Positions 1 through 5,119 of a stretch of 5,119 bases of DNA are shown here, piece after piece. Source of the DNA: an uncultured Duganella sp. (lineage in GTDB: Bacteria > Pseudomonadota > Gammaproteobacteria > Burkholderiales > Burkholderiaceae). The notes beneath the pieces were generated by a model. That model saw only the letters and a list, made by a program, of their open reading frames with translations. It was not told where the DNA came from and made no database searches. The translations under genes and the position numbers were made by a program. Numbering within the stretch: position 1 is the stretch's first letter; each line of letters begins with the position of its first letter. Where the stretch lies: NCBI GenBank assembly GCA_946482635.1, contig CAMLSG010000298.1:1-5119 (forward strand). The letters run 5' to 3'.

Positions 1-209
1 GCGCGTTCGACGTCGACCTGACGCTGGAATTCTTCCGCGGCTTCGTCAACCATGCGGGCGTCACGCTGCACATCGACAACCTGCGCGGCACCAATGCACA
101 CCACCAGTGCGAAACCGTGTTCAAGGCTTTCGGCCGCGCCCTGCGCATGGCCAGCGAGCTTGACCCGCGCGCTGCTGGCGCCATCCCGTCCACCAAAGGA
201 AGCCTGTAA
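1..209 (+). CDS. hisB: Imidazoleglycerol-phosphate dehydratase, C-terminal part (5' truncated by window edge)
   Basis: Only the last 68 complete codons are present (first full codon at 3, TAA at 207-209), roughly the final third of a family protein of about 195 residues. The enzyme is cytoplasmic and dehydrates imidazoleglycerol phosphate to imidazole-acetol phosphate. The fragment carries the second metal-binding signature NAHHQCE (visible residues 31-37: the two His and the Glu ligate Mn in the family), followed by FKAFGRAL and the conserved C-terminal IPSTKGSL. Nothing suggests a fused phosphatase domain like that of E. coli HisB, but the N-terminus is not visible, so monofunctionality is inferred from clade custom. 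It ends 21 bp before hisH, consistent with one operon. The truncation is due only to the window boundary. Confidence 0.95.
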   Translation, partial: AFDVDLTLEFFRGFVNHAGVTLHIDNLRGTNAHHQCETVFKAFGRALRMASELDPRAAGAIPSTKGSL

Positions 210-230
210 CGACAACTACGGCTGACTGAC

Positions 231-872
231 ATGAAAAAAATCGTAGTAGTCGATTACGGCATGGGCAACCTGCGCTCGGTAGCGCAGGCATTGCGCGCCG
301 TCGCACCCGAAGCCGAAGTACTGATTTCCGGCGAACCCGCCGCGATTGATGCCGCCGACCGCATCGTGCTGCCCGGCCAGGGCGCCATGCGCGACTGCAT
401 GCGCAGCCTGAATGAATCCGGCGTGAAAGATGCGCTGCTGCGTGCTGCCGCGTCGAAGCCGATGATGGGCGTGTGCGTGGGCGAGCAGATGCTGTTTGAC
501 ATGAGCGAAGAAGGCGGCAATACGCCGGGCCTGGGCCTGTTGCCCGGCAAGGTGGTGCGCTTCCAGCTCGACGGCATGCTGCAGGAAGACGGTTCGCGCT
601 TCAAAGTGCCGCAGATGGGCTGGAACCAGGTGCGCCAGCGCGCGCCGCACGCGATGTGGGACGGTATTCCCGACAACGCGTGGTTCTACTTCGTGCACAG
701 CTACTTCGCGCAACCCGCCCAGGCGGAGCACAGCGCGGCGGAAACCGTGTACGGCCAGCCGTTCTGCTGCGCAGTCGCCCGAGACAATATTTTTGCCACA
801 CAGTTCCACCCTGAAAAGAGTGCCGCCACCGGCCTGCAACTGTACAAAAATTTCATCCACTGGAATCCTTAA
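231..872 (+). CDS. hisH: Imidazole glycerol phosphate synthase, glutamine amidotransferase subunit HisH
   Basis: This 213-residue protein has the usual length for HisH, a class I glutamine amidotransferase that hydrolyses glutamine and channels ammonia to HisF. The N-terminal [14 protein letters not shown] (4-17) is the family start. PGQGAM (48-53) is the oxyanion-strand region, with Gln where many HisH have Val. [10 protein letters not shown] (80-89) is the nucleophile elbow with Cys82. QFHPEKS (191-197) supplies His193 and Glu195, completing the triad. PQMGWN (127-132) is also typical. The ATG at 231 is the only start that preserves the conserved N-terminus. The 21-bp gap after hisB has no clear Shine-Dalgarno (the purine-rich GGAAG near 198 lies too far upstream), so coupling to hisB translation is likely. 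The partner gene hisF lies two genes downstream. Confidence 0.97.
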   Translation: MKKIVVVDYGMGNLRSVAQALRAVAPEAEVLISGEPAAIDAADRIVLPGQGAMRDCMRSLNESGVKDALLRAAASKPMMGVCVGEQMLFDMSEEGGNTPGLGLLPGKVVRFQLDGMLQEDGSRFKVPQMGWNQVRQRAPHAMWDGIPDNAWFYFVHSYFAQPAQAEHSAAETVYGQPFCCAVARDNIFATQFHPEKSAATGLQLYKNFIHWNP

Positions 873-888
873 CTTCAAGAACAACATC

Positions 889-1653
889 ATGCTGCTTATT
901 CCTGCTATCGACCTCAAGGATGGTCACTGCGTTCGCCTGAAACAGGGCGATATGGAACTTGCAACCGTCTTTTCCGACGATCCGGGCAAGATGGCCCGCC
1001 ACTGGCTCGAGCAAGGCGCGCGCCGCCTGCACCTGGTGGACCTGAACGGCGCCTTTGCCGGCAAGCCAAAGAACGAAGGTGCGGTGAAATCGATCATCCA
1101 GGCCGTGCAAGACTATGCCGAGGAATTCGACCTGCCTGAAATCCCGGTGCAACTGGGCGGCGGCATCCGCGACCTCGACACCATCGAGCGCTACCTCGAC
1201 GACGGCATCAGCTACATCATCATCGGCACGGCCGCTGTGAAGAGCCCGGGCTTCCTGCAGGATGCCTGCGGCGCTTTCCCCGGCCATATCATCGTCGGCC
1301 TGGACGCCAAGGACGGCAAGGTCGCGACCGACGGCTGGAGCAAGCTGTCCGGCCACGAAGTAATCGACCTGGCGCAGAAGTTCGAAGGCTACGGCGTGGA
1401 ATCGATTATCTACACCGACATCGGCCGCGACGGCATGATGGGCGGCGTGAATATCGAAGCCACCGTGCGCCTGGCGCAAGCGGTGCGCATCCCGATCATC
1501 GCCTCCGGCGGCCTGCACAACCTGGCCGACGTGGAAGCCCTGTGCGCCGTGCAGGACGAAGGCGTTGAAGGCGTGATCTGCGGCCGTTCGATCTACGAAG
1601 GCACGCTGGACCTGGCATCGGCCCAGGAACGCGCCGATGAACTCAGTGAATAA
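889..1653 (+). CDS. hisA: ProFAR isomerase (phosphoribosylformimino-AICAR-P isomerase)
   Basis: This 254-residue (beta/alpha)8-barrel is of normal HisA length. It performs the Amadori rearrangement of ProFAR to PRFAR, the substrate of HisF/His[15 protein letters not shown] (4-17) contains the catalytic base Asp8. LGGGIRD (89-95) and ASGGL (205-209) are the phosphate-binding loops at the C-terminal ends of strands. VGLDAKDG (136-143) carries the second catalytic Asp139. YTDIGRDG (175-182) carries the conserved Thr176. The reading frame stays open upstream to a TTG at 793 inside hisH, but that extension would overlap hisH and add 32 unrelated residues before the canonical MLLIPAIDL start. The ATG at 889 is therefore chosen. 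It lies 16 bp after the hisH stop, with only a weak AAGA (877-880) as ribosome site. It is homologous to the neighbouring HisF through an ancient barrel duplication. Confidence 0.97.
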   Translation: MLLIPAIDLKDGHCVRLKQGDMELATVFSDDPGKMARHWLEQGARRLHLVDLNGAFAGKPKNEGAVKSIIQAVQDYAEEFDLPEIPVQLGGGIRDLDTIERYLDDGISYIIIGTAAVKSPGFLQDACGAFPGHIIVGLDAKDGKVATDGWSKLSGHEVIDLAQKFEGYGVESIIYTDIGRDGMMGGVNIEATVRLAQAVRIPIIASGGLHNLADVEALCAVQDEGVEGVICGRSIYEGTLDLASAQERADELSE

Positions 1654-1668
1654 ATGAACGAGTAAAAC

Positions 1669-2430
1669 ATGCTGGCAAAACGCATCATCCCCTGCCTCGA
1701 CGTGACCGATGGCCGCGTCGTGAAAGGGGTCAACTTCACCGAGCTGCGCGACGCGGGCGACCCGGTGGAAATCGCGCGCCGTTACGACGAGCAGGGCGCG
1801 GACGAACTGACCTTCCTCGACATTACCGCCTCGAGCGACAACCGCGACCTGATCCTGCACATCATCGAAGCCGTGGCTTCGCAAGTGTTCATCCCGCTGA
1901 CCGTGGGCGGCGGCGTGCGCAAGGTCGAAGACGTGCGCCGCCTGCTGAACGCCGGCGCCGACAAGGTGAGCATGAACACCTCCGCCGTGACCAACCCGCA
2001 GCTGGTGTACGAAGCGTCGCAGAAGCACGGCAGCCAGTGCATCGTGGTGGCGATCGACGCCAAGAACGTCGCTCCCGGCAAGTGGGAAGTGTTCACCCAT
2101 GGCGGCCGCAACGCGACCGGCCTTGATGCAGTCGAGTGGGCGCGCAAGATGGCCGAGCTGGGCGCGGGCGAACTGCTGCTGACCAGCATGGACCGCGACG
2201 GCACCAAGTCCGGCTTCGACCTGGGCCTGACGCGCGCCGTCAGCGATGCGGTCAGCATTCCGGTGATCGCATCGGGCGGCGTGGGCGGCCTGCAGGACCT
2301 GGCCGACGGCGTCAAGCTGGGCCACGCCGACGCGGTGCTGGCGGCCAGCATCTTCCACTACGGCCAGCACACCGTACAGGAAGCCAAGCAATTCATGGCG
2401 GCGCAGGGCATTCCCATGCGCCTTTCTTAA
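1669..2430 (+). CDS. hisF: Imidazole glycerol phosphate synthase, cyclase subunit HisF
   Basis: This 253-residue (beta/alpha)8-barrel is of standard HisF length. It takes PRFAR and the ammonia delivered by HisH and makes imidazoleglycerol phosphate plus AICAR, the latter feeding purine synthesis. [19 protein letters not shown] (2-20) is the family signature with catalytic Asp11. VGGGVRK (79-85) and ASGGVGG (201-207) are phosphate-binding loops. VVAIDAKNV (126-134) carries the second catalytic residue, Asp130, and [16 protein letters not shown] (143-158) is a HisF-specific segment. [14 protein letters not shown] (171-184) matches the strand-6 region. The start lies 15 bp after the hisA stop, and GAG at 1660-1662 gives at best a weak ribosome site. 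No key residue is missing. Confidence 0.98.
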   Translation: MLAKRIIPCLDVTDGRVVKGVNFTELRDAGDPVEIARRYDEQGADELTFLDITASSDNRDLILHIIEAVASQVFIPLTVGGGVRKVEDVRRLLNAGADKVSMNTSAVTNPQLVYEASQKHGSQCIVVAIDAKNVAPGKWEVFTHGGRNATGLDAVEWARKMAELGAGELLLTSMDRDGTKSGFDLGLTRAVSDAVSIPVIASGGVGGLQDLADGVKLGHADAVLAASIFHYGQHTVQEAKQFMAAQGIPMRLS

Positions 2431-2435
2431 ACTTC

Positions 2436-2440
2436 GGGGA
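2436..2440 (+). promoter_or_regulatory. Ribosome binding site of hisI (decides start)
   Basis: GGGGA lies 7 bp upstream of the ATG at 2448, in the 17-bp gap after the hisF stop. It is one of the clearest Shine-Dalgarno sequences in the his part of the window. It argues for a start here rather than within the open frame that continues upstream under hisF. Confidence 0.7.
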
Positions 2441-2447
2441 TCACACA

Positions 2448-2873
2448 ATGGCTACCGCAATTGCAGCTAATGTCGCCAAAGCCAAATGGCTGAACAGGGT
2501 GAAGTGGGACGAGCATGGCCTGGTGCCTGTCATCGCACAGGAAGCCGGCAGCAACGATGTGCTGATGTTCGCGTGGATGAACCGGGACGCGCTCTACAAG
2601 ACCGTGGAGCTGGGCGAGGCAGTTTACTGGAGCCGCTCGCGCAAAAAGCTGTGGCACAAGGGCGAAGAGTCCGGCCACGTGCAGAAAGTGCTGGAAATCC
2701 GCCTCGATTGCGACGAAGACGTGGTGCTGCTGAAGATCGAGCAGGAAGGCGATATCGCCTGCCACACCGGCCGCCACTCGTGCTTCTTCAACAAGTTCGA
2801 GAATGGCGACTGGCAGAACACCGAGCCGGTCTTGAAAGACCCTGAAGAGATTTACGCGGAAGCAAAGAAATGA
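2448..2873 (+). CDS. hisI: Phosphoribosyl-AMP cyclohydrolase
   Basis: This 141-residue monofunctional HisI opens the purine ring of PR-AMP to give ProFAR, acting as a Zn/Mg-dependent cytosolic dimer. MFAWMN (40-45), [18 protein letters not shown] (60-77), the acidic metal site DCDED (87-91) and [10 protein letters not shown] (104-113) are the diagnostic blocks. Cys88, Cys105 and Cys112 correspond to the zinc cysteines of the family. The frame is open far upstream across the end of hisF, but the ATG at 2448 follows a clear GGGGA Shine-Dalgarno (2436-2440, 7-bp spacing) and gives the expected N-terminus, so it is preferred. The gene lacks the C-terminal HisE domain found in enterobacterial HisIE; that activity is supplied by the next gene, which overlaps the stop by 4 bp (ATGA). 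Confidence 0.97.
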   Translation: MATAIAANVAKAKWLNRVKWDEHGLVPVIAQEAGSNDVLMFAWMNRDALYKTVELGEAVYWSRSRKKLWHKGEESGHVQKVLEIRLDCDEDVVLLKIEQEGDIACHTGRHSCFFNKFENGDWQNTEPVLKDPEEIYAEAKK

Positions 2874-3199
2874 GCAATGTACTGGACCGCGTGGCGGCCA
2901 CCATCGAATCGCGCAAGGGCGGCGACCCTGCCTCGTCCTACGTCGCCAAGCTGTTTTCCAAGGGCGACGATGCGATCCTGAAAAAGATCGGCGAGGAAGC
3001 CACCGAGACCGTGATGGCGGCAAAAGACGCCCGCGTCAGCGGCGATGCGTCGAAAGTGCTGTACGAATGCGCCGACCTGTGGTTCCATTCGCTGGTGCTG
3101 CTGGCGCAATTCGATTTGTCGCCGCAGCAGGTACTCGATGAGCTGGCGCGCCGTGAAGGCTTGTCCGGCCTGGAAGAAAAAGCATCTCGCAAGGAATAA
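2870..3199 (+). CDS. hisE: Phosphoribosyl-ATP pyrophosphohydrolase
   Basis: This 109-residue all-helical protein of the MazG-like / HisE superfamily converts PR-ATP to PR-AMP and pyrophosphate, the second step of histidine synthesis. [25 protein letters not shown] (5-29) is the typical HisE entry, including the [13 protein letters not shown] block. [16 protein letters not shown] (38-53) carries the Glu cluster (Glu42, Glu43, Glu46) that binds Mg. [15 protein letters not shown] (65-79) holds the second acidic pair, Glu66 and Asp69. Its ATG overlaps the hisI stop as ATGA (2870-2873), and GGAAG (2858-2862) sits 7 bp upstream. HisI and HisE are therefore probably made in equal amounts by termination-reinitiation, which substitutes for the fused HisIE of other lineages. 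Confidence 0.97.
   Translation: MSNVLDRVAATIESRKGGDPASSYVAKLFSKGDDAILKKIGEEATETVMAAKDARVSGDASKVLYECADLWFHSLVLLAQFDLSPQQVLDELARREGLSGLEEKASRKE
3191..3195 (+). promoter_or_regulatory. Ribosome binding site supporting the GTG start of the HIT gene
   Basis: AAGGA lies inside the last codons of hisE, 6 bp before the GTG at 3202. Good spacing and the absence of an alternative nearby ATG support a GTG start two bases after the hisE stop. Confidence 0.65.
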
Positions 3200-3201
3200 A
3201 A

Positions 3202-3576
3202 GTGGAAAATTGCCTGTTCTGCAAGATTGCAGCAAAACAGATCCCGTCGACCGTGGTGCACGAAGACGACGACTTGATGGTGTTTAAGGACATCCACCCG
3301 GCCGCGCCGGTACACTTGCTGATCATCCCGAAACTGCACCTGTCGACCTTGTCCGACTGCAAGCCGGAGCACACGGCCCTGCTGGGCAAGATGCTGGCGC
3401 TGGTGCCGCAACTGGCTGAGCAGCATGATATTGCCGTTGCCTACGAGGCCGATGGCACGCCGACGCGCGGCTACAAGACCCTGATCAACAGCGGTCCGGA
3501 TGGCGGCCAGGAGGTGTACCACCTGCATATGCACCTGTACGGCGGCCCGCGTCCATGGCGCGGCATGCGGACTTGA
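3202..3576 (+). CDS. HIT (histidine triad) family nucleotide-binding protein, HINT-like
   Basis: This 124-residue cytosolic protein of the HIT superfamily belongs by motif to the HINT-type purine nucleotide phosphoramidases and nucleotidyl hydrolases. CLFCKIAAKQIPSTVVHEDD (4-23) is the classic N-terminal segment; Cys4 and Cys7 form a CxxC that can bind zinc in relatives. PVHLLIIPKLH (36-46) is the central strand. LINSGPDGGQEVYHLHMHLYGG (94-115) contains the triad His107-x-His109-x-His111, with His109 the expected nucleophile. Family members hydrolyse AMP-NH2 or AMP-lysine type substrates; the physiological substrate here is unknown. It starts with GTG two bases after hisE and has its own AAGGA, so it is probably co-transcribed with the his genes. 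The short C-terminus (RPWRGMRT) is normal for small bacterial HINT proteins. The superfamily is certain, the exact activity is not. Confidence 0.93.
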   Translation: MENCLFCKIAAKQIPSTVVHEDDDLMVFKDIHPAAPVHLLIIPKLHLSTLSDCKPEHTALLGKMLALVPQLAEQHDIAVAYEADGTPTRGYKTLINSGPDGGQEVYHLHMHLYGGPRPWRGMRT

Positions 3577-3591
3577 AATTATGACAAGCAC

Positions 3592-3619
3592 ATGACAGGG
3601 TGCGCTTCGCGTATACTGT
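3592..3619 (+). promoter_or_regulatory. Candidate promoter for tatABC
   Basis: The 74-bp gap between the HIT gene and tatA contains TATACT (3612-3617), a 5/6 match to a sigma-70 -10 box. The best -35-like hexamer, ATGACA (3592-3597), is only 14 bp upstream of it, too close. It would pair at 16 bp with the poorer TACTGT (3614-3619). At the ideal distance from TATACT only CACATG is found, and there is no TGn extended -10. A start around 3624 would leave a leader of about 27 bases. A promoter is plausible because the Tat module is needed independently of histidine supply, but the element assignment is weak. Confidence 0.35.
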
Positions 3620-3638
3620 CCCAACGAATGATTTTTTT

Positions 3639-3643
3639 AGGGG
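3639..3643 (+). promoter_or_regulatory. Ribosome binding site of tatA (decides start)
   Basis: AGGGG lies 7 bp upstream of the ATG at 3651 in an otherwise T-rich leader (T run 3632-3638). It favours the ATG over an in-frame GTG at 3600, which would add 17 residues in front of the TatA membrane anchor. A strong site fits the excess of TatA over TatB and TatC known in other bacteria. Confidence 0.75.
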
Positions 3644-3650
3644 TTTTGTA

Positions 3651-3884
3651 ATGGGTTCTTTTAGCATTTGGCACTGGCTGATCGTTCTGGTGATTGTCAT
3701 GCTGGTCTTCGGCACCAAGAAACTGGGCAATATCGGCTCCGACCTGGGCAAGGCCGTCAAGGGCTTCAAGGATGGCGTCAAGGGCGCGGATGAAGAGAAG
3801 CCGGCACAGCCAGCTCCTCCGGCAGCGCAGGTGACCGACAAGGGCACCATCGAAGTCGAAGCCAAGGAAAAGTCCAAGCAGTAA
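3651..3884 (+). CDS. tatA: Sec-independent protein translocase subunit TatA
   Basis: This 77-residue inner-membrane protein forms the size-variable conduit of the twin-arginine pathway. It has the canonical layout: a very short periplasmic N-terminus (MGSFSIWHW), one transmembrane helix (about 6-20, [11 protein letters not shown] at its end), the FGTKKL hinge (20-25), an amphipathic helix (about 26-44, [20 protein letters not shown]) and a flexible, charged, Pro/Ala-rich tail (about 46-77). The Phe-Gly of the hinge is the most conserved feature in the family. Gln/His-rich TatE-like features are absent and the gene sits next to tatB and tatC, so TatA is the right call. The start is fixed by AGGGG at 3639-3643 and by the need for the N-terminus to lead straight into the membrane. 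It precedes tatB by 6 bp. Confidence 0.96.
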   Translation: MGSFSIWHWLIVLVIVMLVFGTKKLGNIGSDLGKAVKGFKDGVKGADEEKPAQPAPPAAQVTDKGTIEVEAKEKSKQ

Positions 3885-3890
3885 CCAGCA

Positions 3891-4391
3891 ATGATCGACC
3901 TCGGTCTTACCAAAATCGCCGTCATCGGGGTAGTGGCCCTGGTCGTCATCGGTCCGGAAAAGCTGCCCAAGGTGGCGCGCATGGCCGGGACGCTGTACGG
4001 CCGCGCCCAGCGCTACCTGAACGACGTCAAATCCGAAGTCTCCCGTGAAATGGAGCTGGACGAGCTGAAGAACCTGCGCAAGCAGGCCGAAGAAGCCGCC
4101 AGCACCTTCAAGGACGAGATGGAAAACTCCATCGGCAAGGATATGCGCGAAGTGGAGGCGGCGTTCCGCAATGACGAGCCAGTCACGACGCCGGCGCTGG
4201 ACCTGTACACCCCGACCAGCGAAGACATGGCGCGCAAGGCCAAGGATTTCCGCCGCAAGCGCGTGGTGCGCAGTTCGGCCGTGCCGCTGTGGTACAAGCA
4301 GCAGGCCGGCGTTCGCACCCACGTCATCTCCGGCGCGGCGCGCATGAAGCGCCACCGCCCCGGCAGCCGCAAGAACGCATCGTTTTTCTAA
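3891..4391 (+). CDS. tatB: Sec-independent protein translocase subunit TatB
   Basis: This 166-residue protein forms the substrate receptor together with TatC. MIDLGLTKIAVIGVVALVVIGPEKLPKVAR starts with a single transmembrane helix (about 5-20). The GPEKLP hinge (21-26) separates TatB from TatA, which has FGTKKL. A long amphipathic and coiled helix follows (about 27-95; KSEVSREMELDELKNLRKQAEEA is heptad-like). The end is a proline-containing linker and a strongly basic tail (about 118-166, including RRKRVVR and RMKRHRPGSRK). Position 8 is Lys, whereas E. coli TatB has the functionally important Glu8. The gene starts 6 bp after tatA with no clear Shine-Dalgarno and ends directly against the tatC ATG (TAAATG), so translation is probably coupled to both neighbours. 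That would keep TatB near TatC levels and below TatA. Confidence 0.95.
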   Translation: MIDLGLTKIAVIGVVALVVIGPEKLPKVARMAGTLYGRAQRYLNDVKSEVSREMELDELKNLRKQAEEAASTFKDEMENSIGKDMREVEAAFRNDEPVTTPALDLYTPTSEDMARKAKDFRRKRVVRSSAVPLWYKQQAGVRTHVISGAARMKRHRPGSRKNASFF

Positions 4392-5119
4392 ATGAGTCAA
4401 CAAGAACCCGTCGAAGAGACCTTCATCAGCCATCTGGTTGAGCTGCGCGACCGCCTGGTCAAGGCCAGCATCGGCATCGTGGTGATGACGGCACTGATCG
4501 GCTTCGGCATCGGCCCTTCCAAGATCTATGACCTGATTGCCGCGCCGATGATTGCCGCCATGCCGGTGGGCTCGAAGATGATCGCCACCAGCGTGATCTC
4601 GCCCTTCCTGGTGCCAATGAAGGTGACGCTGCTGTTCGGCTTCATCCTGTCGCTGCCGTGGGTGCTGTACCAGATGTGGGCCTTCGTCGCGCCCGGCCTG
4701 TACACGCACGAAAAGAAGCTGGTCGCGCCGCTGGTGATTGCTTCCTCCGCCCTGTTCATGGCGGGCGTGGCGTTCTGCTATTTCCTGGTGTTCGGCAAGG
4801 TGTTCGCCTTCATCAACCAGGTTTCGCCGACTTCGATTGCAGTGATGCCCGATATCGAGAACTACCTCGACTTCGTCATGTCGATGTGCCTGGCTTTCGG
4901 CTGCGCCTTCGAAGTGCCGGTGGTGGTGGTGGTGCTGGTGCGCATGGGCCTTGTGTCCGTCGCCAAGCTGAGGGAATGGCGCGGCTATGTGATCGTGGCG
5001 GCCTTCGTGATCGCAGCGATCGTGACCCCGCCGGATATCGTCAGCCAGTTCTCGCTGGCTATCCCGATGTGGCTGCTGTTTGAAATTGGCGTGATCCTGT
5101 CGCCGATGTTCGTCAAGGC
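4392..5119 (+). CDS. tatC: Sec-independent protein translocase subunit TatC (3' truncated by window edge)
   Basis: There are 242 complete codons before the window ends, out of the roughly 250-260 usual for the family, so only the last residues are missing. TatC is the polytopic (six-helix) inner-membrane receptor for twin-arginine signal peptides. SHLVELRDRL (13-22) is the cytoplasmic N-terminal motif, with Glu18 and Arg20 matching conserved positions. FVAPGLYTHEKK (98-109) contains Glu107, equivalent to the signal-peptide-binding Glu103 of E. coli. FGCAFEVPV (169-177) carries the conserved intramembrane Glu174. VTPPD (211-215) and IPMWLLFEIG (224-233) are the last-loop and helix-six signatures. 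Hydrophobic segments lie near 24-42, 76-98, 112-135, 160-185, 199-212 and 222-238. The ATG abuts the tatB stop without its own ribosome site, implying reinitiation. A run of five GTG codons (4920-4934) encodes Val177-181. Confidence 0.96.
   Translation, partial: MSQQEPVEETFISHLVELRDRLVKASIGIVVMTALIGFGIGPSKIYDLIAAPMIAAMPVGSKMIATSVISPFLVPMKVTLLFGFILSLPWVLYQMWAFVAPGLYTHEKKLVAPLVIASSALFMAGVAFCYFLVFGKVFAFINQVSPTSIAVMPDIENYLDFVMSMCLAFGCAFEVPVVVVVLVRMGLVSVAKLREWRGYVIVAAFVIAAIVTPPDIVSQFSLAIPMWLLFEIGVILSPMFVK

Noticed and set aside
2136..2447. Upstream extension of the hisI frame across the 3' part of hisF
   Set aside because: The 104 extra codons give a Gly/Arg-rich shadow of hisF. The ATG at 2448 with GGGGA upstream yields the normal HisI length.
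853..2448. Very long open frame (531 codons) on the minus strand opposite hisA and hisF
   Set aside because: Its product is His/Ala/Val/Gln-rich low-complexity sequence with no recognisable motif, as expected from reading a GC-rich, GC3-biased gene pair backwards. The + strand genes are certain.
2870..2873. ATGA overlap of hisI and hisE as a possible frameshift of a former hisIE fusion
   Set aside because: Separate hisI and hisE genes with complete termini are normal in betaproteobacteria. Both proteins are full length and hisE has its own ribosome site.
3594..3638. Possible rho-independent terminator between the HIT gene and tatA (GACAG/CTGTC arms, small GCG-CTT-CGC inner stem, later T run 3632-3638)
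   Set aside because: The stem is only 5 bp with mismatches, and the T run begins 11 bases after the stem. It is too weak and badly spaced for an intrinsic terminator.
3600..3650. Alternative GTG start of tatA adding 17 residues
   Set aside because: TatA needs a very short N-terminus before its membrane helix. The extension lacks a ribosome site, whereas the ATG at 3651 has AGGGG at the right distance.
3579..4709. 376-codon open frame on the minus strand opposite tatA, tatB and the start of tatC
   Set aside because: It has the same composition artefact: a His/Gln/Arg/Asp-rich product and no domain, and it is fully antisense to well-identified tat genes.
1..5119. Defence system, mobile element, CRISPR array, tRNA or riboswitch
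   Set aside because: Virtually every base is accounted for by ten housekeeping genes. There are no long repeats, no transposase or integrase motifs, and no tRNA-like cloverleaf.

Overview
This window is a compact, single-strand (+) stretch of housekeeping genes from a GC-rich betaproteobacterium. The gene order is hisB(3' end)-hisH-hisA-hisF-hisI-hisE-HIT-tatA-tatB-tatC(5' part). Three things point to Burkholderiales, most likely the Oxalobacteraceae (Massilia / Janthinobacterium / Duganella-like): hisI and hisE are separate genes rather than the fused hisIE of enterobacteria, a HIT-family gene sits between hisE and tatA, and the protein sequences have a betaproteobacterial flavour. The family assignment is inferred from memory of such proteins, not from a search.

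Bases 1-3199 hold the distal part of a histidine biosynthesis operon. It contains the C-terminus of HisB (imidazoleglycerol-phosphate dehydratase), then HisH and HisF (the two subunits of IGP synthase), HisA (the ProFAR isomerase between them), HisI (PR-AMP cyclohydrolase) and HisE (PR-ATP pyrophosphohydrolase). Taken in pathway order, HisE and HisI open the adenine ring of PR-ATP, HisA isomerises the product, HisH/HisF form IGP and AICAR, and HisB dehydrates IGP. Genes are separated by 0-21 bp, and hisI/hisE overlap by ATGA, so one transcript with translational coupling is expected.

Bases 3202-3576 encode a small HIT (histidine triad) nucleotide-binding protein. It begins with GTG two bases after the hisE stop, so it is probably the last gene of the his transcript.

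The only appreciable non-coding gap, 3577-3650 (74 bp), holds a good -10-like hexamer and a strong Shine-Dalgarno for tatA. It may be a promoter for the Tat module. Bases 3651-5119 encode TatA, TatB and most of TatC, the twin-arginine translocase that exports folded proteins across the inner membrane. TatC runs off the window after 242 codons.

No mobile element, RNA gene, CRISPR array or convincing terminator is visible, and I see no undescribed system. The points worth a second look are modest: a lysine at TatB position 8, where E. coli has its functionally important glutamate; the HIT gene locked into the his-tat junction; and the regulatory content of the 74-bp gap.
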